NCBI GenBank assembly: GCA_910586545.1
Contig: CAJUIQ010000007.1
Coordinates: 7,147 to 71,146 of the forward strand
Source: an uncultured Eubacteriales bacterium
Lineage (GTDB): Bacteria; Bacillota; Clostridia; Oscillospirales; CAG-272
Reading direction: 5' to 3'
DNA: 64,000 nt
Below are positions 43,958-52,606 of this stretch, piece after piece. The number at the start of each line of letters is the position of its first letter. Positions within the stretch are counted from its first letter, which is position 1. Position numbers and translations under genes: made by a program. The notes below the pieces were generated by a model that was not told the DNA's origin, made no database searches, and saw only the letters and a program-made list of their open reading frames with translations.

Positions 43958-43986
43958 ATAGTACACTACACTTTAATATTTGTCAA
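43958..43986 (-). promoter_or_regulatory. Promoter of the 43246-43890 gene
   Basis: Minus strand TTGACA (43981-43986), 17-nt spacer, TACTAT (43958-43963). Confidence 0.65.
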
Positions 43987-44102
43987 CTGCAAAAAACAAC
44001 CGGTTCGTTATATCATGCGCGAACGTCGCACCATATTGCTTCACCAACATATACTGGAAGTGTGGGGATGTCCACAAAATAATATAAAGTGAGGAAAATA
44101 GT

Positions 44103-44393
44103 ATGTGCTGTGGTTTTAACAATGAAGCCAATGAAGCCAGAAATTTTGTAGAATACAATGACAACGGATGCTCTTGCGGCATCGTAGCTGAGCGCGAGAC
44201 AGAACGCCGTGGCTGTGGCTGTGGATGCGGCTGGGCCAGAAGCGGTGGATGCATGAACCGCTGCAGAGAACGGCGCGAAGAACGCTGCGAAGAAAGACGC
44301 GAACGGGAATGCGGAGAACGGGAAGCGCGGAATCGCTCCTGCTGCGACTCCTGCTTTTGCAGAGGTATACGCCGGGTATTCGGCTGCAGATAA
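44103..44393 (+). CDS. Cys/Arg/Glu-rich small protein
   Basis: The 96-residue protein contains 16 cysteines and alternating Arg/Glu blocks (CRERREERCEERRERECGER), with a GCGCGCG core and a CCDSCFC end. No known domain is visible. The composition would suit metal binding or a disulfide-linked coat or matrix protein; no sporulation gene is near. GTGAGG precedes the ATG. No convincing vegetative promoter is seen just upstream; CATATACT near 44048 faintly resembles a sporulation-sigma -10, which is weak evidence. Confidence 0.7.
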   Translation: MCCGFNNEANEARNFVEYNDNGCSCGIVAERETERRGCGCGCGWARSGGCMNRCRERREERCEERRERECGEREARNRSCCDSCFCRGIRRVFGCR

Positions 44394-44402
44394 ATAGAAC
44401 GC

Positions 44403-44490
44403 ATGCAGAGCGGAAACGCTCTGCTACATATAAAAATTTCTGTTTATAAAAAACTTCAATTTTGAATCGAATTTTTCTATAAACAGAAAT
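44403..44490. repeat. Hairpin followed by nested AT-rich palindrome
   Basis: First GCAGAGCG-GAAA-CGCTCTGC (44405-44424) forms an 8-bp stem. Then ATTTCTGTTTATA (44436-44448) and TATAAACAGAAAT (44478-44490) form a perfect 13-bp inverted repeat whose loop contains TTCAA-TT-TTGAA. A direct repeat AATCGAATTTT lies across its right edge. Confidence 0.6.
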
Positions 44491-44585
44491 CGAATTTTCA
44501 GAGAATATTTATGCGTCCGCTGGACATACTAACCCCAACAGGCGTGGCAAGCCATGCCAAATTTTGAAAATGAGGTATCGATGGT

Positions 44586-44774
44586 ATGAACGCAACAATA
44601 GATCGGGATGGCTGTATTGGCTGCGGCCTTTGCCCGGATATATGCCCGGAAGTGTTTCGTATCGCGGACGATGGTCTTGCGGAAGCGTACGGAGAAGTAA
44701 CGGCGGACAATGTAGACAACGCAAAGCGAGCGGAGAATAGCTGCCCAGTATCCGTTATTACCGTAGAAGAATGA
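44586..44774 (+). CDS. 4Fe-4S ferredoxin, single cluster
   Basis: The 62-residue ferredoxin has C10, C13, C16 and C53 (CIGCGLCPDICPEVF and NSCPVSV) as cluster ligands, plus Cys20. It is the monocluster type found in thermophilic and anaerobic bacteria. It could supply electrons to ferredoxin-dependent enzymes such as the thioredoxin reductase in this window, which is inference. GAGG precedes the ATG; a terminator abuts the stop. Confidence 0.9.
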   Translation: MNATIDRDGCIGCGLCPDICPEVFRIADDGLAEAYGEVTADNVDNAKRAENSCPVSVITVEE

Positions 44775-44808
44775 AAAAAGCCATCCCTATTGGGATGGCT
44801 TTTTCTTT
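44775..44808 (+). terminator. Ferredoxin terminator
   Basis: AAAAAGCCATCCC and complement form a 13-bp stem around TATT, with a T-rich tail. Confidence 0.88.
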
Positions 44809-44841
44809 TAAAATCATGTTCTGCAAACTATCGAACGAATT

Positions 44842-44946
44842 TCATATGGACTTTCTCTGCCACAGCACGTCGCCGTCTTCCACCAGCGCGCACCGAAAGG
44901 GAGAAAGCTTTGCCTTTTTATAGATTGTATTCATATGTTTTACCAT
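44842..44946 (-). CDS. Possible 34-residue small ORF or gene remnant
   Basis: In the 44809-45026 gap a minus-strand frame starts with ATGGTAAAACATATG, preceded by GAAAGGG, and ends at TGA after DVLWQRKSI. Its composition is protein-like (KLSPFRCALVEDGD), but no family is recognised. It may be a small protein or the remnant of a longer gene. Confidence 0.25.
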   Translation of the reverse strand: MVKHMNTIYKKAKLSPFRCALVEDGDVLWQRKSI

Positions 44947-45026
44947 ACCCTTTCTAAAAAATCATCTGTTTTTACACAACAGCATATGGTAAAGAAATTC
45001 TCTCCCCCTAAAAAGGCGCGCAAATA

Positions 45027-45055
45027 TTGACTTTGTCCGTCTCTTCCCATATAAT
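45027..45055 (+). promoter_or_regulatory. Promoter of the GH172 gene
   Basis: TTGACT (45027-45032), 17-nt spacer, TATAAT (45050-45055) inside the small palindrome CCCAT-ATA-ATGGG. Confidence 0.65.
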
Positions 45056-45091
45056 GGGAGATATGAAAACCAATATGTTGGGAGAACAAAC

Positions 45092-46915
45092 ATGCGAGAC
45101 TATTTCGATCTAAAAAACCTTCCTATCCTGGAACCGCACAGACGTACCCTCCAGGTATCCAGTTTTGACCGCAAAGCGGATAATGCAGACTTTGGCCAGT
45201 TCCTGTATCAGAACGCAGACGGTTCAATGGTTCTGTTTGATGAAATGGGCAAAGGCTGCATCAAAAGTATTTGGGCCACCAATGCTACAGAAGAAACTAC
45301 ACTTTGTTTTTACTTTGATGGCAATACGACGCCCCGGTACACTACTTCATTGAGAGGGCTGTTTACTGGCGACGTACCGGAGTTGACCGGTACAGGCAAT
45401 ACTTTTGAGGAACGGGGACATTACGACGAATCAGACTGCCGTGTGGGAAACTGCTTTATTTCCATTCCCTATACAAACGGCCTGAAAATCACTGCCACAG
45501 GCAAGCTGGATAATATTTACTACCACATCATGTATGAAAAATATACGGATGATGTAGATATGACTGACGCAGATAAACAGAGCGATGCCTATTATCAGGC
45601 GTTTGATGAAAACGCTTGCATAGAGTCGGCGTATACCTTTGAAAAAAAGTTGGAGCTCTCCAGCGGGTATACCAACGCCTGCATACTGAACCAATCGGGT
45701 GTGATCACCGCGTTTACGGTGCGCGTACCCAAAGACACGGATTTGAGTCAGATTCAGCTGGATATTGCCTGGGATGGGGAACTGATTTCTCAGGTAGCCG
45801 CACCTCTGCTATACATGTTTGCCCAGCCTTTCGGATTTGCTGAAATCCGTTCCCATGCTGTGCATGTGCATATGGAAAATGATGAGATTGTTATGTCCAT
45901 GTATATGCCTATGCCGTTCTGGAAAGAGGCCAACATCACGCTTGTCAATCTGTCTGAAACGCCGGTGGAATTGACCCTTCAAATGACGGTTGAAGAAAAT
46001 CTGTATATCGAAAACGAAACAGGGTATTTTCACGCAGATTTTCGTAAGGGCCTTACGGAACTGTTTGAAGACTGGCTGATCGGATCGTTTTTTGGACGCG
46101 GACAAATCGTAGGGATCATACAAACCTGTCACGGAGGACAGTACTGCGAGGGCAACGAGCACTTTTATATAAATGGAGCGCGTACCCCACAGATCAATGG
46201 TACCGGTACGGAGGACTTTTATTTGGGATGCTACTGGCCCAATATGAAATACGATTCTCCCTGCGCGGGCTGTATCAACGATGTGTATTTGATGAACGAT
46301 TCTACTTTAAAAGGATCTTTTAAATATCCAGCTGGGTATTATCGCTTCCTTCACGATATGCCGATTCGCTTTATGGACGGAATTCGTCTGGAAATCCAGC
46401 ACGGCGCGGTGGGCCAAACCTATTCTGACTATTCCAGCGTGTGTCTGTCTTATCGGCGTCCTGACAGTCTTTTCACGCAGACAGATTTTCTTTATGTTGG
46501 AAGCGAGGCATCCCGCGTACAGCATAGCTATACGGCAGAAGGCGCTTCTCCTGCCTCTCTTACCGCTAAGATAGAAGCGCAACGCAAAGCCCCTGTGCTG
46601 CAAAAAGACGGACTGCTTCACAGCAAAGGTAAAATTCGATTTGCTGTGGCCATTCAGCCGGATAATGATGGGGTTTGCCTGCGCCGGTTGTACGACCAAA
46701 CCCACTCTCCCCAACGAGGAATTGTATATGCTGACGGCGTGCGGGTAGGAGACTGGTATACTCCCGGATACAATGAGGCCACCGCTTTTGCAGATCATGA
46801 TTTTTATATCCCTGCATCTATTACGGCAGGCAAAAAAACTCTGCAAATTGAAATTGATGTGCCAAGTAAATATTCCGATTTTGAATATACCGTATACACC
46901 ATACGGAAAGTATAA
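45092..46915 (+). CDS. DUF2961 protein, glycoside hydrolase family 172
   Basis: GH172 enzymes act on fructofuranose or arabinofuranose linkages (for example the Bifidobacterium difructose-anhydride enzyme and D-arabinofuranosidases). The 607-residue protein has double jelly-roll features and the signature GTGTEDFYLGCYW (around residue 375, containing a catalytic Glu). A C-terminal beta domain (about 490-600) with YADGVRVGDWYTPGY is added. No signal peptide is present. GGGAGAAC precedes the ATG. It fits, together with GH127, a capacity for furanosidic sugars. Confidence 0.85.
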   Translation: MRDYFDLKNLPILEPHRRTLQVSSFDRKADNADFGQFLYQNADGSMVLFDEMGKGCIKSIWATNATEETTLCFYFDGNTTPRYTTSLRGLFTGDVPELTGTGNTFEERGHYDESDCRVGNCFISIPYTNGLKITATGKLDNIYYHIMYEKYTDDVDMTDADKQSDAYYQAFDENACIESAYTFEKKLELSSGYTNACILNQSGVITAFTVRVPKDTDLSQIQLDIAWDGELISQVAAPLLYMFAQPFGFAEIRSHAVHVHMENDEIVMSMYMPMPFWKEANITLVNLSETPVELTLQMTVEENLYIENETGYFHADFRKGLTELFEDWLIGSFFGRGQIVGIIQTCHGGQYCEGNEHFYINGARTPQINGTGTEDFYLGCYWPNMKYDSPCAGCINDVYLMNDSTLKGSFKYPAGYYRFLHDMPIRFMDGIRLEIQHGAVGQTYSDYSSVCLSYRRPDSLFTQTDFLYVGSEASRVQHSYTAEGASPASLTAKIEAQRKAPVLQKDGLLHSKGKIRFAVAIQPDNDGVCLRRLYDQTHSPQRGIVYADGVRVGDWYTPGYNEATAFADHDFYIPASITAGKKTLQIEIDVPSKYSDFEYTVYTIRKV

Positions 46916-46957
46916 AAGAGAGCGAAATTTGTCGGCATTTCTTATGAAAAAATCCTA

Positions 46958-46991
46958 TTGACAAAAAAGGATTTTCAGGCTAAGCTATATA
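46958..46991 (+). promoter_or_regulatory. Probable pfl promoter
   Basis: TTGACA (46958-46963) is clear. The -10 is uncertain: TAAGCT at 17 nt or TATATA at 22 nt. Confidence 0.4.
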
Positions 46992-47003
46992 TAGAATGAA
47001 TAC

Positions 47004-47116
47004 AACGCTTTTTATTACTGACGGACAGCGGTACAGCCGCTGGTGGAGTTTACCACATGAAGTAAAAAGCGCAGCGCCGACCGTCTGGGCAGTCTCACAA
47101 TGAGGCTGCCCTTTTT
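47004..47116 (+). promoter_or_regulatory. ZTP (pfl) riboswitch with intrinsic terminator
   Basis: P1 CGCTTTTTAT/GTAAAAAGCG (47006-47015/47062-47071), conserved ACTGACGG, P2 GTGG/CCAC (47043-47056), AUGAAG-type junction, and the 3' GCCGACCGTCTGGGC that pairs GACGG with CCGTC. The following GGGCAGTCTCA (47087-47097) starts a terminator with TGAGGCTGCCC and T5, which competes with the aptamer, so ZTP/ZMP should turn pflB on. The aptamer has an extra hairpin CAGCGG-TACAG-CCGCTG (47026-47042). Confidence 0.9.
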
Positions 47117-47143
47117 GTTGCTGCAAATCAAAGGAGGAACCAT

Positions 47144-49366
47144 ATGGCTGTAGATTTCAAAGAAGGAAGTTGGATGAAAAACATCGATGTACGGGATTTT
47201 ATCCAAAAGAATTACACTCCCTACACAGGAGATGGGGCCTTTCTAGCCGCGCCTACAGAAAGAACAATGCGCCTGCGAGAAAAATTGGACGCCTTGCTTA
47301 CCTTAGAACGAGAACGGGGTGGGGTGCTGGATGTGGAAACCCAGACGGTATCCTCTCTGCTCAACTACGCACCCGGTTATCTGGACAGGGAAGACGAACT
47401 GATCGTTGGACTGCAGACAGACGCGCCTCTGCGGAGAGGCGTCAATCCTTTCGGCGGCATCAAAATGGCCAGAGAAGCCTGCGCCGCATACGGATATACG
47501 CTTTCTGACAAAGTGGAGGATGAGTTCCAATACAGAACTACCCACAACGACGGCGTATACCGGGTATACACGGAAGAAATGCGAAATGTCAGACGGTGCG
47601 GTATTATCACAGGTCTGCCCGACGCTTACGGCAGAGGCAGAATCATTGGAGACTACAGAAGAGTGGCGTTGTACGGTATCGACAAATTAATCGAAGAAAA
47701 AAAGAAGGATAAAGCCGCTATCGGACAGGGCGAAATGAACGTGGAGTGTATCCGCCTTAGTGAAGAATTGTTCCAGCAGATCCGCTTTTTGGGATATTTG
47801 AAGGAAATGGCCGCTATGTATGGGTATGATATTTCCGGCCCTGCGCAAAACGCCAGGGAGGCGGTGCAGTGGGTATATTTTGGATATTTGGGCGCCATTA
47901 AGGAGCAAAACGGAGCCGCTATGAGCCTGGGGCGCGTATCCACGTTTTTGGACATTTATATCCAGCGGGATATACAGGAAGGTATTCTTACGGAAGCAGG
48001 CGCCCAGGAATTGATTGACCAGTTTGTAATGAAGCTGCGGATGGCTCGTCATCTGCGCACTCCAGCATACAACGAGCTTTTTGGAGGCGATCCTATGTGG
48101 ATTACCGAAGCGGTCGGCGGAATGGGAGAGGACGGCAGAACACTGGTTACAAAAACTTCCTTCCGGATTTTACATACGCTGCGTAATTTGGGCGCTGCTC
48201 CGGAACCGAATCTTACAATTTTGTGGTCCCGACAGCTGCCGGAACCGTTTAAAAAATACTGTGCTTCTGTTTCTACAGATACCTGTGCGATCCAATATGA
48301 AAACGACGATTTGATGCGTCCCTATTACGGCGACGATTACGCAATCGCCTGCTGTGTTTCCGCTATGCGCGTAGGGAAGGATATGCAGTTTTTCGGCGCC
48401 AGGGCTAACCTGGCAAAGCTGTTGCTGCTGGCGCTCAATGGCGGACGGGACGAAATAAAAAATATTCAAATGGGTCCGGAGATGGAACCGTATCCGGATG
48501 AGATTTTGGACTATGACGCTGTATGTGCCCGCTTGGATATATATCGGGACTGGCTGGCGGGAACATATGCCAACACCATGAATGTGATCCATTATATGCA
48601 TGATAAATATGCCTATGAAAAGACGCAGATGGCGCTCCATGATACCCAGGTGCACCGGTATATGGCATTTGGCGCAGCCGGTCTTAGCGTTCTGGCAGAT
48701 TCTTTGTCCGCTATTAAATATGCCCGGGTAAAATGCATCCGGGATCCGGAAACCGGCCTGATTAGAGATTTTGCGGTTGAAGGAGAATATCCGGCATACG
48801 GTAACGACGATGATCGGGTGGATACCATTGCCGCCTCCCAAATGGAGCAATTTTACCGGGCTCTTTGCAGACATCCCTTGTATAAGGACGCAGAGCATAC
48901 CCTATCTGTTTTGACCATCACGTCAAATGTGGTATATGGTAAAAAAACAGGATCCACTCCGGATGGCAGAAAGGCTGGAGAGGCCTTTGCACCGGGTGCA
49001 AATCCTATGCATGGAAGAGAGAAAAACGGGGCTCTTGCCGCCTTGAACTCTGTGGCAAAAATTCCCTATCAGTATTGTAAGGACGGAATTTCCAACACAT
49101 TTTCCATCATTCCGGACGCCCTTGGGAAAACCCGTGAGGAGCGCCATGCAAACCTGTGTGCTATGCTGGACGGATATTTTGCCCAGGGCGCCCACCATCT
49201 GAATGTAAATGTGCTGAATCGTGAAATGCTGGAGGAGGCATACAATGATCCGGAAAAATACCCCAATTTGACGATTCGCGTCTCCGGTTATGCGGTAAAT
49301 TTCCACAAGCTGAGCAGGGAACAGCAGAGGGAGGTCATTCGCCGTACCTTCCACAATGCGATCTAA
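47144..49366 (+). CDS. pflB: Formate C-acetyltransferase (pyruvate formate-lyase)
   Basis: PFL cleaves pyruvate with CoA to acetyl-CoA and formate. The 740-residue protein carries the catalytic pair Cys403-Cys404 in AIACCVSAM and the radical Gly715 in RVSGYAVNF, which show true PFL rather than a diol dehydratase-type relative. Formate made here can also feed one-carbon and purine synthesis, which explains its ZTP riboswitch. AAAGGAGGAACC precedes ATG 47144. Its activase follows. Confidence 0.96.
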   Translation: MAVDFKEGSWMKNIDVRDFIQKNYTPYTGDGAFLAAPTERTMRLREKLDALLTLERERGGVLDVETQTVSSLLNYAPGYLDREDELIVGLQTDAPLRRGVNPFGGIKMAREACAAYGYTLSDKVEDEFQYRTTHNDGVYRVYTEEMRNVRRCGIITGLPDAYGRGRIIGDYRRVALYGIDKLIEEKKKDKAAIGQGEMNVECIRLSEELFQQIRFLGYLKEMAAMYGYDISGPAQNAREAVQWVYFGYLGAIKEQNGAAMSLGRVSTFLDIYIQRDIQEGILTEAGAQELIDQFVMKLRMARHLRTPAYNELFGGDPMWITEAVGGMGEDGRTLVTKTSFRILHTLRNLGAAPEPNLTILWSRQLPEPFKKYCASVSTDTCAIQYENDDLMRPYYGDDYAIACCVSAMRVGKDMQFFGARANLAKLLLLALNGGRDEIKNIQMGPEMEPYPDEILDYDAVCARLDIYRDWLAGTYANTMNVIHYMHDKYAYEKTQMALHDTQVHRYMAFGAAGLSVLADSLSAIKYARVKCIRDPETGLIRDFAVEGEYPAYGNDDDRVDTIAASQMEQFYRALCRHPLYKDAEHTLSVLTITSNVVYGKKTGSTPDGRKAGEAFAPGANPMHGREKNGALAALNSVAKIPYQYCKDGISNTFSIIPDALGKTREERHANLCAMLDGYFAQGAHHLNVNVLNREMLEEAYNDPEKYPNLTIRVSGYAVNFHKLSREQQREVIRRTFHNAI

Positions 49367-49376
49367 GGAGCGGGAT

Positions 49377-50087
49377 ATGCAAGGAAGAGTGAATGCATTC
49401 CAAACCCTCGGAACTTTAGAAGGCCCGGGCATTCGATTTGTAGTCTTTTTTCAAGGTTGTCCGCTGCGTTGTGCCTATTGCCACAACCCGGAAACCTGGG
49501 ACACGTCTGGCGGAACGCTGTATACACCAGAGCAGGTTTTAGAAAAAGCGCTCCGGTATAAGTCTTATTTTGGAGAGAATGGCGGAATTACTTTGTCCGG
49601 CGGCGAGCCCTTGCTGCAAAGTGCTTTTGCGGCAGAGCTGTTACGTAAGGCAAAAGCGGCGGGGCTCCACACTGCCATTTGCACTGCCGGCACATCCGAT
49701 TTGGATGGAGCACGAGCTGTGCTAGCGTGCACTGACCTTGTCATTGCGGATTTGAAATTTACAACGGAAGAAGAATATTATCGATACTGTGGTGGAAATT
49801 TAAAACGCGTGCTGAACTTTCTGCACCTAACACAGCAAATGGAGATTCCGCTTTGGATTCGACAGGTAATCGTCCCCACGATCAACGATACGCCTGCCAG
49901 CGTGGCGGCTTTGCAAAAAATGGCCGCCCGCTTCTCCAATTTGGAAAAGCTTGAGCTGCTTCCTTTTCGAAAGCTATGTCTGGAAAAGTATGACACGCTG
50001 AATATTCCTTTTCCCCTGCGGTCGACCCCAGAGGCGGACTACGCTGTAATGCATCCGCTTTGGGACGTATTAGACAAATGCAAATAA
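49377..50087 (+). CDS. pflA: Pyruvate formate-lyase-activating enzyme
   Basis: This radical SAM enzyme (236 residues) installs the glycyl radical on PFL. The cluster motif is CPLRCAYC near residue 32, followed by GGITLSGGEPLLQ. The start ATG 49377 (MQGRVNAFQTLG) follows AAGGAGCGGG, 10 nt after the pflB stop. A terminator follows immediately. It is a member of the pflB-pflA operon controlled by the riboswitch. Confidence 0.95.
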   Translation: MQGRVNAFQTLGTLEGPGIRFVVFFQGCPLRCAYCHNPETWDTSGGTLYTPEQVLEKALRYKSYFGENGGITLSGGEPLLQSAFAAELLRKAKAAGLHTAICTAGTSDLDGARAVLACTDLVIADLKFTTEEEYYRYCGGNLKRVLNFLHLTQQMEIPLWIRQVIVPTINDTPASVAALQKMAARFSNLEKLELLPFRKLCLEKYDTLNIPFPLRSTPEADYAVMHPLWDVLDKCK

Positions 50088-50117
50088 AAAGCCGCCGGTT
50101 TATACCGGCGGCTTTTT
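50086..50117. terminator. Bidirectional terminator between pflA and the lipoprotein gene
   Basis: AAAAAGCCGCCGGT and ACCGGCGGCTTTTT pair around TTAT. Confidence 0.9.
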
Positions 50118-50126
50118 GGGATATAA

Positions 50127-50495
50127 TTATTTATATTCCTTCTCAGCTAAAACTTTTCCATCTGCGTCTGCAATTCTAATAAAGATAGATTCGCAGGAGG
50201 ATACTTCTGCCTGTACAGCAGTAAGAATTGCTTCAGAAGAAGAATCCAACAGATCCAAAGTGCTCTTTGCAACTTCTTCGGTCAGATCTAAACCTTCCAT
50301 ATCATATTTGTAGGTGTAAACCAGAGAATTGCCGTCTACAGAGCAATCCACTGCAAATCCTTCCATTGGAGTTTTGTCCAGTTCGCTCTGCTGTGCTTTC
50401 GCATAATTCTCCAGCTCGTTCTTGGAAGAACATCCAACGAATACGGACATGACACAAAGTAAAAGTGCCATTGACAGTACAAAAGCTTTTTTCAT
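50127..50495 (-). CDS. Small lipoprotein, DUF4854-like
   Basis: The 122-residue protein has a lipoprotein signal peptide with lipobox FVGC, then an about 100-residue domain with the strand pattern SLVYTYKYDM and a C-terminal IFIRIADADGKVL. It resembles small DUF4854-type lipoproteins of unknown function. AAAGG precedes the ATG. It has its own promoter. Confidence 0.75.
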   Translation of the reverse strand: MKKAFVLSMALLLCVMSVFVGCSSKNELENYAKAQQSELDKTPMEGFAVDCSVDGNSLVYTYKYDMEGLDLTEEVAKSTLDLLDSSSEAILTAVQAEVSSCESIFIRIADADGKVLAEKEYK

Positions 50496-50565
50496 AGGTA
50501 TAAATCCTTTCTGATAAAAATTTTACAAATCTCTCCTTAGAGATATGTATTAAAGATCAACTCGT

Positions 50566-50594
50566 ATTATACCACGTTTGTGATTGTATTGCAA
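50566..50594 (-). promoter_or_regulatory. Promoter of the lipoprotein gene
   Basis: Minus strand TTGCAA (50589-50594), 17-nt spacer, TATAAT (50566-50571). Confidence 0.65.
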
Positions 50595-50654
50595 CCATTT
50601 TATGAACATTTGTGTCTAAATTTGCAATTTTCTTTTGTAACGAATGCCATTCAT

Positions 50655-51167
50655 TCAGTCTAATACCAGAGACGGTGCGGAGTAAACTCGTGCCTTCAGT
50701 TCCTGATCAAGCTGATATAGCCCTTTTGCATCGCTGCCAAATAACTGATATTTCTTTATCAAATCTCCTGCGTTTTTTTCTTCCTCCGCCTGCTCTTTTA
50801 CAAACCAATTGAGAAACTCCATTGCGCGAAAATCGTGAATTTCGTTTGCAGCGGCAAAAATTGTGTGAATGGATTCGGTAACGGTCTTTTCATGTTCTAG
50901 CGTTTTTTGCAGCGGTTCCTCAAAGGAGCGGTAATTTTCTGCTGGCGCTGCAATAGGCAGCAGCGTAACCTTTTCACCATTGTTCATTAGATAGGTACGC
51001 ATCAGCATTGCATGATCCCGCTCTTCCTGCGCCTGGATTTCAAACCAATTTTGAAATCCCTCCAAGCCTTCATCACCATAGTAGTTGGCCATATCCAAAT
51101 ACAGATAGGCTGAATAAAATTCCTTCATAATCTGCTCATTAAGCAACTGCTGAACTTTTTTATCCAT
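50655..51167 (-). CDS. ftnA: Ferritin (FtnA-type)
   Basis: Ferritin stores iron and removes ferrous iron and oxidants. The 170-residue four-helix protein has the ferroxidase ligands: Glu in IMKEFYSAY, Glu and His in AQEERDHA, Glu94-region in LEHEKTVTE and the last helix WFVKEQAEEE. It is a non-haem type, typical for anaerobes. AAGGAG precedes the ATG. No terminator is visible between its stop and the lipoprotein promoter. Confidence 0.93.
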   Translation of the reverse strand: MDKKVQQLLNEQIMKEFYSAYLYLDMANYYGDEGLEGFQNWFEIQAQEERDHAMLMRTYLMNNGEKVTLLPIAAPAENYRSFEEPLQKTLEHEKTVTESIHTIFAAANEIHDFRAMEFLNWFVKEQAEEEKNAGDLIKKYQLFGSDAKGLYQLDQELKARVYSAPSLVLD

Positions 51168-51225
51168 CGTCTTTTCTCCTTACATCAAAATATTTAATTT
51201 TATCCTATTATACTGCTTGGTTTAT

Positions 51226-51256
51226 AAAAAAACTGTGACATAGTCACAGTTTTTTT
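51226..51256. terminator. Terminator of the ktrB-ktrA-crp operon
   Basis: AAAAAAACTGTGAC and GTCACAGTTTTTTT pair around ATA; the stem overlaps the stop codon of the crp gene. Confidence 0.85.
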
Positions 51257-51929
51257 ATCCGTCGGCAACCTCACGCAGCTTTTTTTCATCCAGCAGTTCA
51301 ATACATCCCCGGGACAATGCGATCCAGCCCTCGTCCCGAAAATATTTCAGCAAGCGTGTTACTACTTCTCGGGCGCTGCCCAAATCTCTAGCCAGCCACT
51401 CGTGGGTAATATGTAATTTTGTTGTATTATCTCCCAGAGCACGATCCAGCAGAGACCGGGCCAGTCGGCTATCCATACTTTTAAATAAAATTTGCTCCAG
51501 TGTCCACATTACATTAGAAAAACGAGAACCCAGCAGTTCGTTTGTATAGTTGGCCATCAAAGCGGACTGCCGGCACAGCTTATCATACAGGAGAGGAGGA
51601 ACCACAAAAGCGTGGGTCTCTTCTTCTATCTCCATTTGAATATCAAACTGAATATTGCGCATCATACAGGAAGCGGAAAAGAGGCAAATGTCTAACTCGT
51701 ACAGTCGATATAGCGTAATTTCCCTTCCTGCTTCGGATACTATCAGGGCACGTATCTGTCCCCTTTGAATGAGCAACAATCCCATACATTGTTTCTGTTC
51801 CGTCTGGATTCTCTCTCCTTTGGGAAAATGGCGCAGCTGACAGTGTTCGGACAGTTCTTCTCTTTGCGCTGGTTCTAACTGATCCCAAAAGGGAAAGAAA
51901 TCCCGCAGCGCGAATGTCGTCTGACTCAT
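51255..51929 (-). CDS. Crp/Fnr family transcriptional regulator
   Basis: The 224-residue protein has an N-terminal cyclic-nucleotide-binding fold (about 15-130, with FPKGERIQTEQKQCMGLLLI) and a C-terminal Crp-type winged helix (LHITHEWLARDLGSAREVVTRLL). The effector is unknown; the N-terminal CxxC clusters of classical Fnr are not evident. It is 18 nt after ktrA and likely part of the potassium uptake operon, perhaps responding to stress or redox. GCGGAGC precedes the ATG. Confidence 0.85.
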   Translation of the reverse strand: MSQTTFALRDFFPFWDQLEPAQREELSEHCQLRHFPKGERIQTEQKQCMGLLLIQRGQIRALIVSEAGREITLYRLYELDICLFSASCMMRNIQFDIQMEIEEETHAFVVPPLLYDKLCRQSALMANYTNELLGSRFSNVMWTLEQILFKSMDSRLARSLLDRALGDNTTKLHITHEWLARDLGSAREVVTRLLKYFRDEGWIALSRGCIELLDEKKLREVADG

Positions 51930-51947
51930 AATTCATGCTCCGCGCGA

Positions 51948-52592
51948 TTAAGTTCGCTTCTTTTCGTTTAGCACGATCAGCACGTCTTCCTGGGTGAGCA
52001 CGTCGGAAGGAGAAACAGGAATAATAAATGTATCCCCTCGACGGATTGCCAATATAGTAATGTTGTGTTTTCTGCGAACGTCCGACTCCCGAATGGTTTG
52101 ATCCAGCCACTCATCCAGTGGGTGCATTTCCGTAATGGTATAAAATTCCGAATCGTCTAGTATGTCCATAATGTTGGGGCTGGCAAGCCGGCGTGCCAGC
52201 TTAGCCCCGATTTCATGTTCCGGTAGAATTACCTCATCTGCGCCGATGCTCTCCAGGATTTTTTTCTGCCGCAGATTGCGGGCTTTTACAATAACGTATT
52301 TTGCCCCGTGTTCCTTTGCAATCATAGTAGCAATTTGTGATGCTTCAAAGTCCGTTCCGATTGCAAGAACAATCACATCAAAATTTCCAAGTCCCATACG
52401 CGCCAGCGCGCTTTCGTCCGCCATATCGGCCCGTACTACATGTGTGGCGTATTCGGTTGCCAGCTGAAGTTTGGCCTCATCTCGGTCACATGCCATAATG
52501 TTTACGTCAAATTCAGAAAGTGTATGGATGATGCTCATACCAAAGTGACCCAATCCAAGCACTGCAAAGTTTCGATTTCCTTGTTTGCCCAT
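51948..52592 (-). CDS. KtrA/TrkA-type potassium uptake regulator (RCK)
   Basis: The 214-residue cytosolic protein has an RCK_N domain with the nucleotide-binding GLGHFGMSI and an RCK_C domain (about 135-212). It gates KtrB in response to ATP/ADP or c-di-AMP in the family. I chose ATG 52592 (MGKQGNRNF), 10 nt after AAGGAG; the longer frame to 52721 lies inside ktrB. It overlaps no other gene and is 14 nt after ktrB. Confidence 0.9.
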   Translation of the reverse strand: MGKQGNRNFAVLGLGHFGMSIIHTLSEFDVNIMACDRDEAKLQLATEYATHVVRADMADESALARMGLGNFDVIVLAIGTDFEASQIATMIAKEHGAKYVIVKARNLRQKKILESIGADEVILPEHEIGAKLARRLASPNIMDILDDSEFYTITEMHPLDEWLDQTIRESDVRRKHNITILAIRRGDTFIIPVSPSDVLTQEDVLIVLNEKKRT

Positions 52593-52606
52593 AATGGATA
52601 TTCTCC

